This document shows positions 23,044 to 34,312 of a DNA stretch of 64,000 bases, piece by piece. The notes beneath the pieces are model-generated. The model searched no databases. It saw only the letters and a program-made list of their open reading frames with translations, and was not told where the DNA came from. The stretch's first letter is position 1, and the number at the start of each line of letters is the position of its first letter. The stretch lies in contig CM064538.1 of NCBI GenBank assembly GCA_032716605.1, forward strand, positions 20,414,545-20,478,544, in the 5' to 3' direction. This DNA is from Paralithodes platypus (lineage: Eukaryota > Arthropoda > Malacostraca > Decapoda > Lithodidae). The position numbers and the translations under genes were made by a program.

Positions 23044-23412
23044 TTAAGGGGAGATGGTAGTCGCTTTTACCAGATCCCCTTCTCCCTCATGTTTAGCCCC
23101 ATTAGTTTTGGGATTCTAAGACGTTCGCCCCATTAGTTTAGCGATTTAATGATGCTTCACCACATTTCTTTGTCAATATTAGGACTATTCGTGCCATTTA
23201 GGTGTCCATTTTTCTTAGCGAGCGACAGCGAGCTTGTAATATTAGGAGGAATCGGCCTTTGGCCGATACATTTTTATACCGAAAATTTTAAAATTTATCT
23301 TGAAGGGGGTCTAAGGGGTGTGTTTTGTTAAGCTTGATGGAGGTCTAGGGAGGAAACTAGAAAAATAACACATAAATGAAAAATCGACCAAAAATTAACC
23401 ATCCCCCCTTAA
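23044..23412 (+). mobile_element. TTAA MITE family A, copy A8
   Basis: TTAA at 23044-23047 and 23409-23412, ends TTAAGGGGAGATGG and CCATCCCCCCTTAA. All core blocks are present. Confidence 0.88.
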
Positions 23413-23452
23413 GCTATGGTATACATGGCATATACGTTGATCAGTTAAACAA

Positions 23453-24025
23453 AAACAACAACAAGAACAAAAACACTATTAATAATAATAAACAATAATA
23501 ATAATAATAATAAATATAATAATTATAGTAATAATAATAACAATTATAATAATCTCTCTCAATCTTTCTTTCTTTCTCTTCTATATATATATCTATCTAC
23601 CGTATTGTTCTATCTAACTACACATCTCTCTATCTATCATGCTACCTATCTATCTATCTATCCATCTATCTATCTATCTATCTATTTATCCATATCTATC
23701 TATCTATCTCTCTCCAGCACAGAGAGTTAGCCAGCCTTAAGCCAGCATAGAATACATGAATACACATTAATATCCAACTATTTATCTATCTACCTATCTA
23801 TCTATATCCATCTATCTATCTATCTATATCTATCCATCTATCTATTTATCCATATCTATCTATCTATCTATCTATTTATCCATATGTATGTATCTATCTA
23901 TCTATCTATGTATCCATCTATCTATTTATCCATATCTATCTATCTATCTATCTATCTATCTCAATATATCTATCTATTTATCCATATATATATATCTATC
24001 TATATCTATCTATCTATCTATCTAT
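23453..24025. repeat. (AAT)n and (TCTA)n simple repeats
   Basis: AAT units at 23480-23555; TCTA units at 23635-23710 and 23770-24025. Confidence 0.92.
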
Positions 24026-24064
24026 CGAAGGGGGTCCAGAAAAAACAACGACCTCCCCCTTAAG
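24026..24064 (-). mobile_element. Family A end fragment
   Basis: GGGGGTCCAGAAAAA followed by CGACCTCCCCCTTAAG is one terminus of family A, cut off by the TCTA repeat. Confidence 0.65.
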
Positions 24065-24094
24065 CTGCATCCCAAGAGAGGGAAACAAGGGACT

Positions 24095-24610
24095 GAAGGG
24101 GGGACGCTATTCTTGACTTACAGTGGGCTGGCTTAATAATCCTGAAGCGTTGATAGCCTCGGAAGTCCTATTTTAACTAACTAGAAGGGAACACAAGGGT
24201 CTGGGGTTCTCGGAAATGGGCTTTAGTCTTGATGCTATTCTTGAATTACAGTGGGCTGGCTTAATAATCCTGAAGCGTTGATAGCCACTGAAGTCCTATT
24301 TTAACTAACTAGAAGGAAACCCCAATCGTTATGGGGGTTCCCGCAAAGGGGCTCTAGTCCTGATGCTATTCTTGACTTACAGTGGGCTGGCTTAATAATC
24401 CTGAAGCGTTGATAGCCTCGGAAGTCCTATTTTAACTAACTAGAAGGGAACACAAGGATCTGGGGTTCTCGAAAAGGGGCTCTAGTCTTGATGCTATTCT
24501 TGACTTATAGTGGGCTGGCTTAATAATCCTGAAGGGGAACACAAGGGTCTGGGGTTCTGGATAAAGGGGTTCTAGTCCTGATGTTATTCTTGACTTACAG
24601 TGGGCTGGCT
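24095..24610. repeat. Minisatellite, about 128-bp unit, four to five copies
   Basis: GTGGGCTGGCTTAATAATCC recurs near 24123, 24251, 24382 and 24510, and the truncated last unit ends in GTGGGCTGGCTT at 24600. Units hold GAAGTCCTATTTTAACTAAC and GATGCTATTCTTGA. The array ends at the TTAA of a family A fragment. Confidence 0.88.
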
Positions 24611-24732
24611 TTAAGGGGAGATGGGCTGTATTTTGGTCTATTAACTCATGTATTTCTTTATTTCTTGTGTTTCTTAGCTAGACCTCCATCAAGCTTAGAA
24701 AGACATCCCTATAAACCCACCATCAAGATGTA
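24611..24732 (-). mobile_element. Family A, truncated copy A10
   Basis: TTAAGGGGAGATGG, TTTTGGTCTATT and TAGACCTCCATCAAGCTTAG are the family A 3' part on the minus strand. The core is missing. Confidence 0.75.
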
Positions 24733-24825
24733 TCTGTTTTATTGAAAGTCCACACGTACAAAAAACACTATGATATTAGTGTTTTTGTTTGTACACTTGT
24801 ATGTATTTGTTGTTTTAGATATGCC

Positions 24826-24876
24826 TGATTATTATTATTATTATTATTATTATTGTATATATACGGTATATATACA

Positions 24877-24944
<68 letters not shown>

Positions 24945-25063
24945 TGTATATATATATACAGTATATATATATATATATATATAGTGTATATATATACCGG
25001 TATGTATATATATAATTATATATACATATATATACAGACAGACAGACAGACTGAAACACAGAC

Positions 25064-25138
<75 letters not shown>
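24826..25138. repeat. (TTA)n, (AT)n, (GACA)n, (GA)n
   Basis: Long AT tract about 24850-25030 with CGGTAT interruptions, then GACA and 70 bp of GA. Confidence 0.95.
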
Positions 25139-25140
<2 letters not shown>

Positions 25141-25187
25141 AAACAAAGATATTTAAGCAATGAAGCAATCAAAAGGAAGATTAAAGC

Positions 25188-25651
25188 GAAACGACTGACC
25201 ACGACCACGAGATAAAGAAATATGACGTCGTGATTAAGGGAGCCCACCTTGCTTTTTTCTATTTCTCTCCCTCTCTCTTTGGCTTGTATCTATTCGGCCC
25301 CATTCAGCCTACTGTTTTAAGACGTTTACCCCCATCCAGGTGTCAACATTTTCCTGGCGAGCGGTAGCGAGCCAGCATATATATATTTTTGTTTTGACAG
25401 CAAGCTAAATTTGTACATTTTTCGATAGAAAAATTTCTCCGGCGAAGCCGGATTCCTCTCTACAATGCTGGCTCGCTATCGCTCGCCAGGAAGAAATCGA
25501 CACCTTGATTGGGATAAATGTCTTAAAACAGTTGGCTGAATGGGGCCGAATGGATACAAGCCAGAGAAAGAGAGAAAAGGAGAGAGAGATAACAAAAAAA
25601 CGATGACTGACCACGATCACGAGATAAAGAAAAATATGACGTCGTGATTAA
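25188..25651. mobile_element. Fold-back MITE family B, copy B3, with flanking 50-bp direct repeat
   Basis: The B element starts at TTAA 25234-25237 (TTAAGGGAGCCCACC) with inverted arms to about 25595. Sequence just left of it (about 25188-25237, GACTGACCACG to GACGTCGTGATTAA) is repeated on the right (about 25605-25651), far longer than a TTAA duplication. The right terminus of B is missing. Confidence 0.78.
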
Positions 25652-25786
25652 AAAACAGGGAACAATTAGAATAAATGAGTAATGAATTGAGAAGTAAAGA
25701 TAATATATGCAAAACGGAAGCGGAGAACAAAAGAAGAACGCTATGGCATAAATGATTGAGAACAGCAGAACAAAAGAACTATTAAT

Positions 25787-26156
25787 TTAAGGGAAGACAG
25801 GCCGTTTTTCTGGGCCCCCTTCTTCCTCGTGTTTAGCCCCACTAGTTTTTTGAGATTTTAAGACGTTGGTTCCATTAGTTTGGGAACTTTATGGTCTTTC
25901 ACCCCATTTCTTTGTCAATATTAGGACCCTTCCTGCCATTTAGGTGTCGATTGTTTCCTGGCGAGCGAAAGCGAGCCTGTAATTTTAGGAGGAATCGGCC
26001 TTCGGCCAGGACATTTTTCTACCGAAAAATGTACAAATCTATCTTGAAGGGTCTAGGGGGTGTTTTTCTAAGCTTGATGGAGGTTTAGGGAGGAAACTAA
26101 CAAAATATATGAATAAATGAATTAATAGACCAAACAAACAGCCACTGTCCCCTTAA
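25787..26156 (+). mobile_element. TTAA MITE family A, copy A11
   Basis: TTAA at 25787-25790 and 26153-26156, ends TTAAGGGAAGACAGG and CCACTGTCCCCTTAA. The complete core includes GGCGAGCGAAAGCGAGCC. Confidence 0.88.
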
Positions 26157-26374
26157 TAATGCAAGAGTCTCCGATCATCACGTGTTTATTATGGGGTATT
26201 AATTTATCCTTTATTATTTTATCGGCTGTTATAATATTATATTAATACGTAATCAGTTCACTCCAGGGAAGATATAGTATTAAATATAGCCACCGCCACA
26301 CGATTATATATAACTAATGAACATAAAGAACCTATTTCAGTCAGAGATTAAAAAATGATTAAAATTATATATAC

Positions 26375-26461
<87 letters not shown>

Positions 26462-26763
26462 ACTTATCAATATAAAATGATATTGACTTTAAGAAAGATG
26501 AAACACAACATAAATCTTAATTGATAATACCATAACTCTCAAAGTATTTTAACATAAATATCTCCATGGTTCACACCTCGGGATTATATATTTATCCTAC
26601 CCCGAAAGGTCTTGGGAACTAGCGGCATTCGTAATTTATTAATTGTTCAATTTACATTAATTAAGAGGTCCTTAACGTAAATCAATTTTGTTCTTAATGT
26701 TACAGACGCCACCTCATGCGAAAATGCACACATATATACAAACACAATATATACGTATATACA

Positions 26764-26849
<86 letters not shown>

Positions 26850-26930
26850 TGAATACTATTTAATTAATTGAATTTTCTAATTTAGTTTAGACATTAATTA
26901 TACCTACAGTATATTAAATAATTAAATTAT
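26157..26930. other. AT-rich sequence with two long (AT)n tracts
   Basis: (AT)n at 26378-26458 and 26762-26848. The sequence between has no gene or repeat that I recognise. Confidence 0.6.
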
Positions 26931-27191
26931 ATGAAACCACTTTTAGGAGTCCAATGTGTTTTTCTAAATTATTTCCATCTCTTTCTTTATCCCGTTATTT
27001 TTTCACCCCCTCCCACCCACCCCCCAACCTCTCTCTCTCTCTCACTTTGTCTGCTACACCCACACACACATACTCACACACACACCACCGTAACACTGAT
27101 GAACACACACACACTGCCATCCGAACTAACTAACTTTTTCCCCACTCTCACACACACACAGACACACGCACATGACGCACACGGACCCGTA

Positions 27192-27223
<32 letters not shown>

Positions 27224-27334
27224 ACCACCATCACCACACCAGCTAAAACAACGCCATATCCAAAACGATGATGAATATTGCGATAGGGCACACGGGGACA
27301 CCACCCAAAAAAAAAAAATATATATATATATACA
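26931..27334. repeat. (AC)n and C-rich low complexity
   Basis: CA runs at 27058-27085 and 27195-27225, then an A run and AT tract at 27308-27331 abutting the RT fragment. Confidence 0.75.
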
Positions 27335-28290
27335 AAACATGTTGGTTTGAAACAGGGGTGTGTGATGTCCCCGTGGTTGTTTACTGTATATATGGATGGA
27401 GTTATGAAAGAAATACTATCAAGAGCAGTGGATGTTGGTGTATCGCTGAAAAGGGAGGGAATTGAGTGGAAGCTACCTATACTGCTGTTTGCGGATGATA
27501 CAGTTCTGATGAGTGATAATGAATGGGAGTTGCAGGGTCTGGTAAATGAGTTTGGAACAGTGTGCGAAAAACGGAATTTGAAGGCAAATACGGGGAAGAG
27601 CAAGGTTATGGTCTTCGAAAGGGGTGAAATCACAGAGTGTGAGGTGAAGCTGAACGGTCAGGCTATGGAGATCGTCAACTCTTTTAAGTATCTGGGCAGT
27701 GTGTTGAGTAAAGATGGGACTATGGATGAAGAGGTGCGGGAGAGGGTACAACAGGGGAAGAGGGTTGTAGGAACGCTAAAAGCAGTAACAAGAAATAGGG
27801 TGGTCAGTATGGAAGTGAAGAAGTCCTTGCATGACAGTGTGGTAATCCCGACACTGACTTACGGAAGCGAAGCATGGACGTTGGTTGAGAGACTCAGACC
27901 AAGAGTGAGAGCAGTGGAAATGAATTACTTAAGGAGTGTGTGTGGAGTTACATGGAGGGATAGACAGACTAATGAGGAAGTAAGAAGGAGGTGTGGTGTG
28001 GAGGTAGATGTGCTGGAAAGTGTGAAAAGGAACAACTTGAGATGGTTCGGCCATATGGAACGTATGGAAAGCGAGAGAATGACTAAGAGGGTGTACGAGA
28101 GCGAGGTGGAGGGACAGAGGGGGAGAGGTAGACCGAATATGAGGTGGAAGGATGGAGTGAGGAACTACATGAACGAAGGCGGTGCTGGTTGGGGGGAGGG
28201 GCGTCGACTGACTGGGGACAGAGGTGCATGGGGGCGGTTCGTTCGTGGTCACCCCTTCGGGGATCACGGCGTCAGGCAATAGATAGATAG
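27335..28290 (+). mobile_element. LINE fragment of a second type, 5' truncated, (ATAG)n tail
   Basis: Contains the C-terminal RT frame and ends in ATAGATAGATAGATAG directly after the stop. There is no poly-A. An AT tract lies on the left. Confidence 0.75.
27347..28282 (+). CDS. Non-LTR retrotransposon reverse transcriptase, C-terminal 311 residues (partial)
   Basis: Begins inside RT motif B (KQGCVMSPWLFTVYMDG), followed by motif C LLFADDTVLMS (about residues 46-56), KANTGKSKVMVF, and FKYLGSVLSKDGTMDEEV. After the RT comes the typical C-terminal NNLRWFGHMERM, then a Gly/Arg-rich GRGRPNMRWKDGV segment found in several LINE families. The frame is open for 311 codons. The first codon (TTG) is not a genuine start: motif A and the endonuclease are missing through 5' truncation. 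Sequence differs strongly from the CR1-like copies, so this is a distinct family whose clade I cannot name. The stop lies at the start of the ATAG tail. Confidence 0.82.
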   Translation: MKQGCVMSPWLFTVYMDGVMKEILSRAVDVGVSLKREGIEWKLPILLFADDTVLMSDNEWELQGLVNEFGTVCEKRNLKANTGKSKVMVFERGEITECEVKLNGQAMEIVNSFKYLGSVLSKDGTMDEEVRERVQQGKRVVGTLKAVTRNRVVSMEVKKSLHDSVVIPTLTYGSEAWTLVERLRPRVRAVEMNYLRSVCGVTWRDRQTNEEVRRRCGVEVDVLESVKRNNLRWFGHMERMESERMTKRVYESEVEGQRGRGRPNMRWKDGVRNYMNEGGAGWGEGRRLTGDRGAWGRFVRGHPFGDHGVRQ

Positions 28291-28335
28291 ATAGATAGAA
28301 AACATAAAGAACGAAAAAAAACATGAACCCTTTTC

Positions 28336-28383
<48 letters not shown>

Positions 28384-28616
28384 ACCTAAAATATATATTG
28401 AACACAAAAATCGAAACACCTTTATAAACCTCATATCCACACACACACACACACACACCACCACCAAAAGTATATATAGAAAAAAAAATCACAAACCCAT
28501 ATCCACACACACACACATAAACACACACACACACCACCGAAAGTATATATAGAACAAAAATCGAAAAAATCATAACCCCATATCCACACCCAAACACACA
28601 TAACCACACACAATAG

Positions 28617-28658
<42 letters not shown>

Positions 28659-28690
28659 ACCACACATATAATAAAGCAAACACACACACA

Positions 28691-28733
<43 letters not shown>

Positions 28734-28740
28734 ACACAGA
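28283..28740. repeat. (GATA)n and (AC)n block
   Basis: AC tracts at 28340-28382, 28440-28460 and 28620-28735, separated by a repeated AAAAGTATATATAGAA word at about 28466 and 28537. Confidence 0.9.
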
Positions 28741-28954
28741 ATTAATTGTTTGTATTATTCAGTGTTTTATGGTCAGCCCAGGTTATAGATTCCCAGTTGA
28801 AGTAATTATACATTCGTCAATCTATGTTTTGTTCATCTGTTTAAATATTCATACATGGACATTGTGTTGTGCCAATGTGTATATAAAGGGTTCCAATGCT
28901 ATATGTGTCTATAAACTGTATATGAAGTATATATATTATATAAACGGTATATAC

Positions 28955-28995
<41 letters not shown>
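28741..28995. other. Short unique sequence and (AT)n
   Basis: No gene; the AT tract at 28955-28995 abuts the LTR-like copy. Confidence 0.6.
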
Positions 28996-28999
<4 letters not shown>

Positions 29000-30576
29000 A
29001 CGTATCTTGATCCTCAAGTGGTTAACTTGATGAATCTAGATAGCACAGAGATATATATTAAGGTATCAGTCAGCTGAAGGCAAAACAAAAGTAAAATCTA
29101 ATAAAATAATTTCCTGTTGTTGCTTCCTTTCCTTTTGGATCTTAGGACTTGGTATCCTTTATTGACTGATACTCTTTACTTATGAAAAATACTGAAACTA
29201 ATTAAAGTCATGTAGTATTTATAAAGAATTATTATTTAACCGAAGCTTAGTAGGCTATGGTTATGAACCGAATAAGTTATAGCTAAAGAAGGACTATTAA
29301 TTTTATAAAAAGTCTTGAAAGATAAATATTAAAGTAAGAATATTTCTGTCTCTTACCCTCTTTGAAATGAATAGATAGTTTTCTTATGTCCTTTTATTTA
29401 TATTTAATGTAATTATTCTTGGTTCTTGTCTTACGTTAATAGTATTATATTATTATTATCATCAGGAGTAATATCAAAGTCACATAAAAAGTTAGATATA
29501 TATTAATAATTAGTTAAATGTATTTCTTAACCACGTAACATTGAGGTTTGATTATGAGTAAATAAAGTTACAGGATCGTTTCATAGATTCGATTCAGGTC
29601 TCACTCAAATAATATGAAAAGCAAAATATAATATTTTGAAGCAAAAGAATTTTCTTCAGCTTAGAAAATCACTATAAGTAATATTAACACAGCCATGTTA
29701 GTCTAAGGCGATATTACTAATATGAGACAATAGCATCACCGTACTAAGCACCATTAAGCAATGTAAGCTTAATTAAAAGAAAATGAAAGAACTCGTAAGT
29801 ATTAATATAAAACAATAGTATTACTTTCATCATAACCCAATTACTTAAAGAGTTGCTTTAGTCCACAAGTTAGTCAACTAAAATAGTTAAGTACATAATA
29901 ATAGCGTTAACGTTAATTCCCAATCAAATAGTTAAGTACATAAATAGTAGCGTTAACGTTAATTCGCAATCAAATAGTTAAACACATAATAGTAGCGTTC
30001 ACGTTAATTCCCAATTAAATAGTTAAACACATAATAGTAGTGTTCACGTTAATTCCCAATCAAATAGTTAAACACATAATAGTAGTGTTCACGTTAATTC
30101 CCAATCACATATCTCACTAACCAACATAACATAAGTGTTTACACCGAACACACTTAACACACATTTATATAATCTGACTGACAGTCACAATCCCATTATA
30201 ATACTTCACCCCGTCTTCCTCCAGCTGCAAGTTCACCTTCCCCAACTCCAAATGAGACTGATTTGAATGCCCACAACTCGGGTCTTATATACCAAACAAT
30301 GATGGTGTAGGAACGAATCAGGAGGCGGGAGGTGGTGCCTGCTCCAATCATAGCTCCTCGAGTCGCATAACAGGTGCGTGGTCCACTCACAGCTCCTGGC
30401 GTCGATCATACGTCATAGCATCGGTCATCGAGGTGTGAAGGCTAGTTTGCTGGTATGGGGCGAGATGGTTTGCCCACTCGCTCGTTCGCTCGCTAGTCTG
30501 CTTCACCGTTTGGGTAGTGCGACTCCTTCAACTCTAATTCTAACTCTTAAATTAACATACAGGGCTCCGTATGTCA
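28996..30576 (-). mobile_element. LTR-like repeat, copy 3 (inverted, 1581 bp)
   Basis: Minus-strand copy of 8541-10018: TGACATACGG at 30576 and CGTAACA at 28996. It is about 100 bp longer because a roughly 45-bp unit (GTTAATTCCCAATCAAATAG type) occurs five times at 29884-30106. TATA and TCAGT elements are kept (30289 to 30256). Also flanked by AT repeats. No internal gag-pol. Confidence 0.7.
29884..30106. repeat. Five tandem 45-bp units in the LTR-like repeat
   Basis: Units share AAATAGTTAA, ACATAATAGTAG and CGTTAATTCCCAATC. Copy 1 has about two. The units lie downstream of the promoter. Confidence 0.85.
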
Positions 30577-30630
30577 GAATATATATATACCGTATGTCCG
30601 CATTTGTAATAACAACATGGGGGATAGGAA

Positions 30631-30663
<33 letters not shown>

Positions 30664-30678
30664 CATATACAGTATATA

Positions 30679-30724
<46 letters not shown>

Positions 30725-30879
30725 ACACCTAACTATTCATTCACCCAGTAAATCCATACGCCCATTCTATTACCCCCCCCCCTCTGTCCCCTCTCCACCC
30801 CCCCCCCCACCGCTATATCCTTTCATCACCTCCATCCCTCGTTGACGTCTCACCAATTATTCACACACACTAATCATCT

Positions 30880-30935
<56 letters not shown>

Positions 30936-31003
30936 AATATAACATACCTGCATTCACTCTATATTCACCTTTACCGTTCACCTGGCTATTCATTTGGGTG
31001 GTC
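30577..31003. repeat. (TC)n, (AT)n, C-rich low complexity
   Basis: AT 30683-30720, C-rich 30770-30815, TC 30882-30932. The frame at 30378-30845 crosses these and the LTR and is not a gene. Confidence 0.8.
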
Positions 31004-31437
31004 TTAACCCTCCAACCCCGGCTAGGGTAGATCGTGACTGTACTCTGTGACCGGGGGTTTTGAGGAATTTTGGTCCATGTTGATTCACCTGTTACTCCTG
31101 AAATACATGACACAAAGTTATAAAAAAGAAAGAAAATGTTGCACAAACCTTCATGTGTAGAATGCCGTTGAGTAGAGGTCTCTAGCCCAAGTGATTGCAT
31201 AATGGCGAGCGCGGGAAGTGGAGTGATTTTTATGCGGGAAAATCTTCCCGCGTTCGGATGCGTCGCCTTGGCCCAGGCCCCGGCTTGGCTAACCTACTGC
31301 GCACTTAGCCACTCGTCGCGCCAGAGTTTTTACCTCCCGGAGGCGATTTTATTTATTGATAGTGATGTTATTATAGTTATTTGGAGTCCAATTATATAAA
31401 ATATGTGTATTAGGCTATCATTGTTACTAATATTTCA

Positions 31438-32097
31438 CATTTTCACTCGATACCGTAGTTTTTATGAGTAATTGAGGCTGGTTATTGTTATATTACGCAC
31501 TGATTATTCGTTATCACAGGTGTTTATTATACTTTGGCCATCTAATATTAGTTCGTGTGTCACTTTCACTTTGGTAAATATGCTTGAGAGAGTGTCACTG
31601 TCACTGATAATGCTCATTTTCACTTGATACGGTACATTTTATTAGTAATTGAGGTAGGTTATTGTTATATTAGGCAGTGATTATTCGTTATCACAGGTGT
31701 TTATTATACTTTGGCCATCTAATATTAGTTCGTGTGTCACTTTCACTTTGGTAAATATGCTTGAGAGAGTGTCACTGTCACTGATAATGCTCATTTTCAC
31801 TTGATACGGTACATTTTATTAGTAATTGAGGTAGGTTATTGTTATATTAGGCAGTGATTATTCGTTATCACAGGTGTTTATTATACTTTGGCCATCTAAT
31901 ATTAGTTCGTGTGTCACTTTCACTTTGGTAAATATGCTTGAGAGAGTGTCACTGTCACTGATAATGCTCATTTTCACTTGATACGGTACATTTTATTAGT
32001 AATTGAGGTAGGTTATTATATTAGGCACTGATTATTCGTTATCACAGGTGTTTATTATACTTTGGCCATCTAATATTATGTCATGTGTCACTTTTAC
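31438..32097. repeat. Four tandem 177-bp units inside piggyBac
   Basis: CATTTTCACTTGATACGG-type starts at 31438, 31614, 31792 and 31969. Middle units are nearly identical; the first and last diverge. Units hold TATCACAGGTGTTTATTATA. Confidence 0.92.
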
Positions 32098-32270
32098 TTA
32101 GTTATATGCTTTGTAAACGTTTTATATACAATTTATTGTGTCTTTTTTCACTTATTTATATATGTTTTCATAATACATGACTTTTTTATCACAATACATG
32201 GTTTTATTTCCACTTGTTGCCTATATACATACATATTGTCAGTCTTTGGTACTTTCACTATGATTATTAG

Positions 32271-33104
32271 TTAGTACTCCTGCTTGGTGTGGTATTCAGC
32301 AAAGCACGGTATAGCACATAGTGACACCTGGCACTCCACACACTGCATGGTGGTCTTTTTCTGCTTCCTCGGCCTCACCTGGCTGTTCCAGCAGACATGG
32401 CACCGCCTTCTGCTAATGGTGACTCCATCTCGTTCCAGAGGCAGGTAACCAAGCTTGTGCACATTTAGATACTGTGCACACTGCATGCGGTCCTGAACGG
32501 GGCGCCCAGGTTGTGCCACTGCCCTCTGTGGCGTAGCATACCTGTCCAGGAGCTCCACCAACACCTGTTTTTGGAACCTCCGCAGGCTACTGAACTTCCT
32601 GGGTGTGCGCGGATTCCGAAGCCTGTAGATATTGTAGGCATTCAGCATTGACATGTCCACCATGTGCAGAAAGAACTTTTTGTACCATCTGCACGAGGTA
32701 CGCAGACAGTCGATGAAGCCTATCTGCATGTCGGACTTGTCCACCAGCCTCATATTTATGTTGTAGTCCATTACAGCATCGGGCTTGGTCACCCTGACTT
32801 GGGTGCGGCGATCCACCTTGCCAGTCTCAACCATTTCCCCCTTGTGGACGGTGCTCAGGAGGTTGACCTTCCGCTGGTCGTGCCAGTGGATAGCCAGAAT
32901 GGGTCCCGACTTCTTCTTGAAGACATCGCCTTTCTTGGTTTTAAGAGGGAAAGTTGGCATGCCCTTCCTTTTCGCTCTAACTGTGCCTACAGTCCCCGTC
33001 TTGCGCTGATGGAGGTACTTTGAGAGAGTGGGGGACGTGTAGTAGTTGTCCGTGTAGAGGACGTGATTCTTCTCGAAGTACCGGTTCATCATGGCTTGAA
33101 CCAT
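32271..33104 (-). CDS. piggyBac transposase, C-terminal part (broken)
   Basis: Carries the second catalytic Asp in LYTDNYYTSP (about residue 19), the WHDQRKV segment, and the third acidic cluster NMRLVDKSD (about residues 118-125). It ends with a Cys-rich zinc-binding domain: CHVC, then CVEC, then C...C and a His near the C-terminus, as in piggyBac transposases. A TGA stop just upstream of the first Met (GFG-stop-AMV, near 33108) separates it from the preceding coding sequence. In the family the protein cuts and pastes DNA at TTAA. Together with the frameshift near 33258 this makes the gene inactive as a single protein. Confidence 0.88.
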   Translation of the reverse strand: MVQAMMNRYFEKNHVLYTDNYYTSPTLSKYLHQRKTGTVGTVRAKRKGMPTFPLKTKKGDVFKKKSGPILAIHWHDQRKVNLLSTVHKGEMVETGKVDRRTQVRVTKPDAVMDYNINMRLVDKSDMQIGFIDCLRTSCRWYKKFFLHMVDMSMLNAYNIYRLRNPRTPRKFSSLRRFQKQVLVELLDRYATPQRAVAQPGRPVQDRMQCAQYLNVHKLGYLPLERDGVTISRRRCHVCWNSQVRPRKQKKTTMQCVECQVSLCAIPCFAEYHTKQEY

Positions 33105-33259
33105 TGCTCAGCCAAAGCCAATGAGGGGGTCTATTTCCACGTCCCCTTCCTTCCCGCTGTAGACCAGGAAGTCCAGGACATAGCCAGTTTGGCAATCGCA
33201 CAGCACAAAGAACTTTATACCAAAGCGATGTCTCTTTGAGGGGATGTACTGCCTGAAGC

Positions 33260-34312
33260 TCACTTTCCCCGGAACAGCACAAGAGACTCGTCAATACAGA
33301 CGTTGCAGAAGGGCGTGAAGTATGACGTGAAACGTTCTCGCATCATCTCGTACAACGTCCTAATCTTCCACAGCTTGTCAGAGAGATGCATGTCGGTGTT
33401 GGTGACAAGATGGAGCGCTCCGAGGATGTCGAGGTACCGGTCCCGAGAGATGTATTTCCCGAAGGCAGGGGTGGATATCAGATCTTTGGTGATCCAATAG
33501 TCAGCCAACCTGTGCTTCTTTACATGAGGCATTAGCATAGTGATTGCCAGGAACACCATGAACTCGGGATGAGTCACTGGGGTCCACCGCTTCATGTGGC
33601 CCTTGGTCACCTTGCCAAAAAAGTTCACCTGGATTTGGTGGTGCTTGTTTGTCTCTTCTATGACAAACTCAGTAACCTCCTTATCAAAAAATGCCTCAAA
33701 AAGCTCATGTGGTGGAGCATTGGGGCCTGCGGGAAAACTTGGGGTAACTCCTGAACCCTCCTGTACCTCATCAAAAGGGGTTACATCAGGGTCATTCACT
33801 TCATCAGCAGCCACATCCTGCCAGTTGAAAATATAAAATGGGGCCTGCTGGCGACGCTGACGAGGAGCTGCAGCTGGGGCAGCACGCCCACGAACTTTGG
33901 CGGCGCGCACCCTAGGGCGGCCAGGAGCGCGACGGCGCCCAGGCCCAGCCCGGCGGCCAGGGCGGCCAGGAGCACGACGGCCCTGGGCAAAGCGTCTGGG
34001 TTGAGGGTCGTCGATGTCCATAAAGTCATCGTCGTTGTCGTCAGAGCCGTCATCTTGCCCTGACGGTGGACCCAGGTAATCATGGCCAGAGTCATCTGTG
34101 AGGTGCCCTTCATCTTCAGACCCCCCCTCATAATCTCGCGGGGAACGAATGATGCGTGGGCGGCGTGTAGGTCGGTGAGGTGGGGAAGGAGTGGCAGGTG
34201 AGGCTCTGTCATCTTCATGCAGAGGTTCGGGGCTCCTTGGCCTACGACGAGTCGTAGACAGCACTGGTTCAGTGTCTGTAGGTGCAGGTATTGGATGCGA
34301 GATCAAATACAT
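33260..34312 (-). CDS. piggyBac transposase, central part with first catalytic Asp (broken)
   Basis: After a Pro/Arg/Asp-rich disordered region with acidic and Arg-Gly-rich stretches (residues 1-170), the DDE_Tnp_1_7-type domain begins at about FEAFFDKEVTEFVIEETN, continues through HPEFMVFLAITMLMPHVKK and WITKDL, and reaches CIDESLVLFRGK, where D341 is the first catalytic residue. The frame then ends at a TGA produced by an apparent one-base deletion near 33258. The coding sequence continues in the next frame through 33258-33110 (FRQYIPSKRHRFGIKFF). The frame overlaps the N-terminal frame by 44 bp at 34269-34312, where another shift or an intron is needed. Confidence 0.85.
   Translation of the reverse strand: MYLISHPIPAPTDTEPVLSTTRRRPRSPEPLHEDDRASPATPSPPHRPTRRPRIIRSPRDYEGGSEDEGHLTDDSGHDYLGPPSGQDDGSDDNDDDFMDIDDPQPRRFAQGRRAPGRPGRRAGPGRRRAPGRPRVRAAKVRGRAAPAAAPRQRRQQAPFYIFNWQDVAADEVNDPDVTPFDEVQEGSGVTPSFPAGPNAPPHELFEAFFDKEVTEFVIEETNKHHQIQVNFFGKVTKGHMKRWTPVTHPEFMVFLAITMLMPHVKKHRLADYWITKDLISTPAFGKYISRDRYLDILGALHLVTNTDMHLSDKLWKIRTLYEMMRERFTSYFTPFCNVCIDESLVLFRGK

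Noticed and set aside
30378..30845. 155-residue frame
   Set aside because: It spans the LTR-like repeat, an AT tract and C-rich low complexity.
32664..33023. Plus-strand frames in the piggyBac region
   Set aside because: They are antisense shadows of the transposase, which has recognisable motifs on the minus strand.
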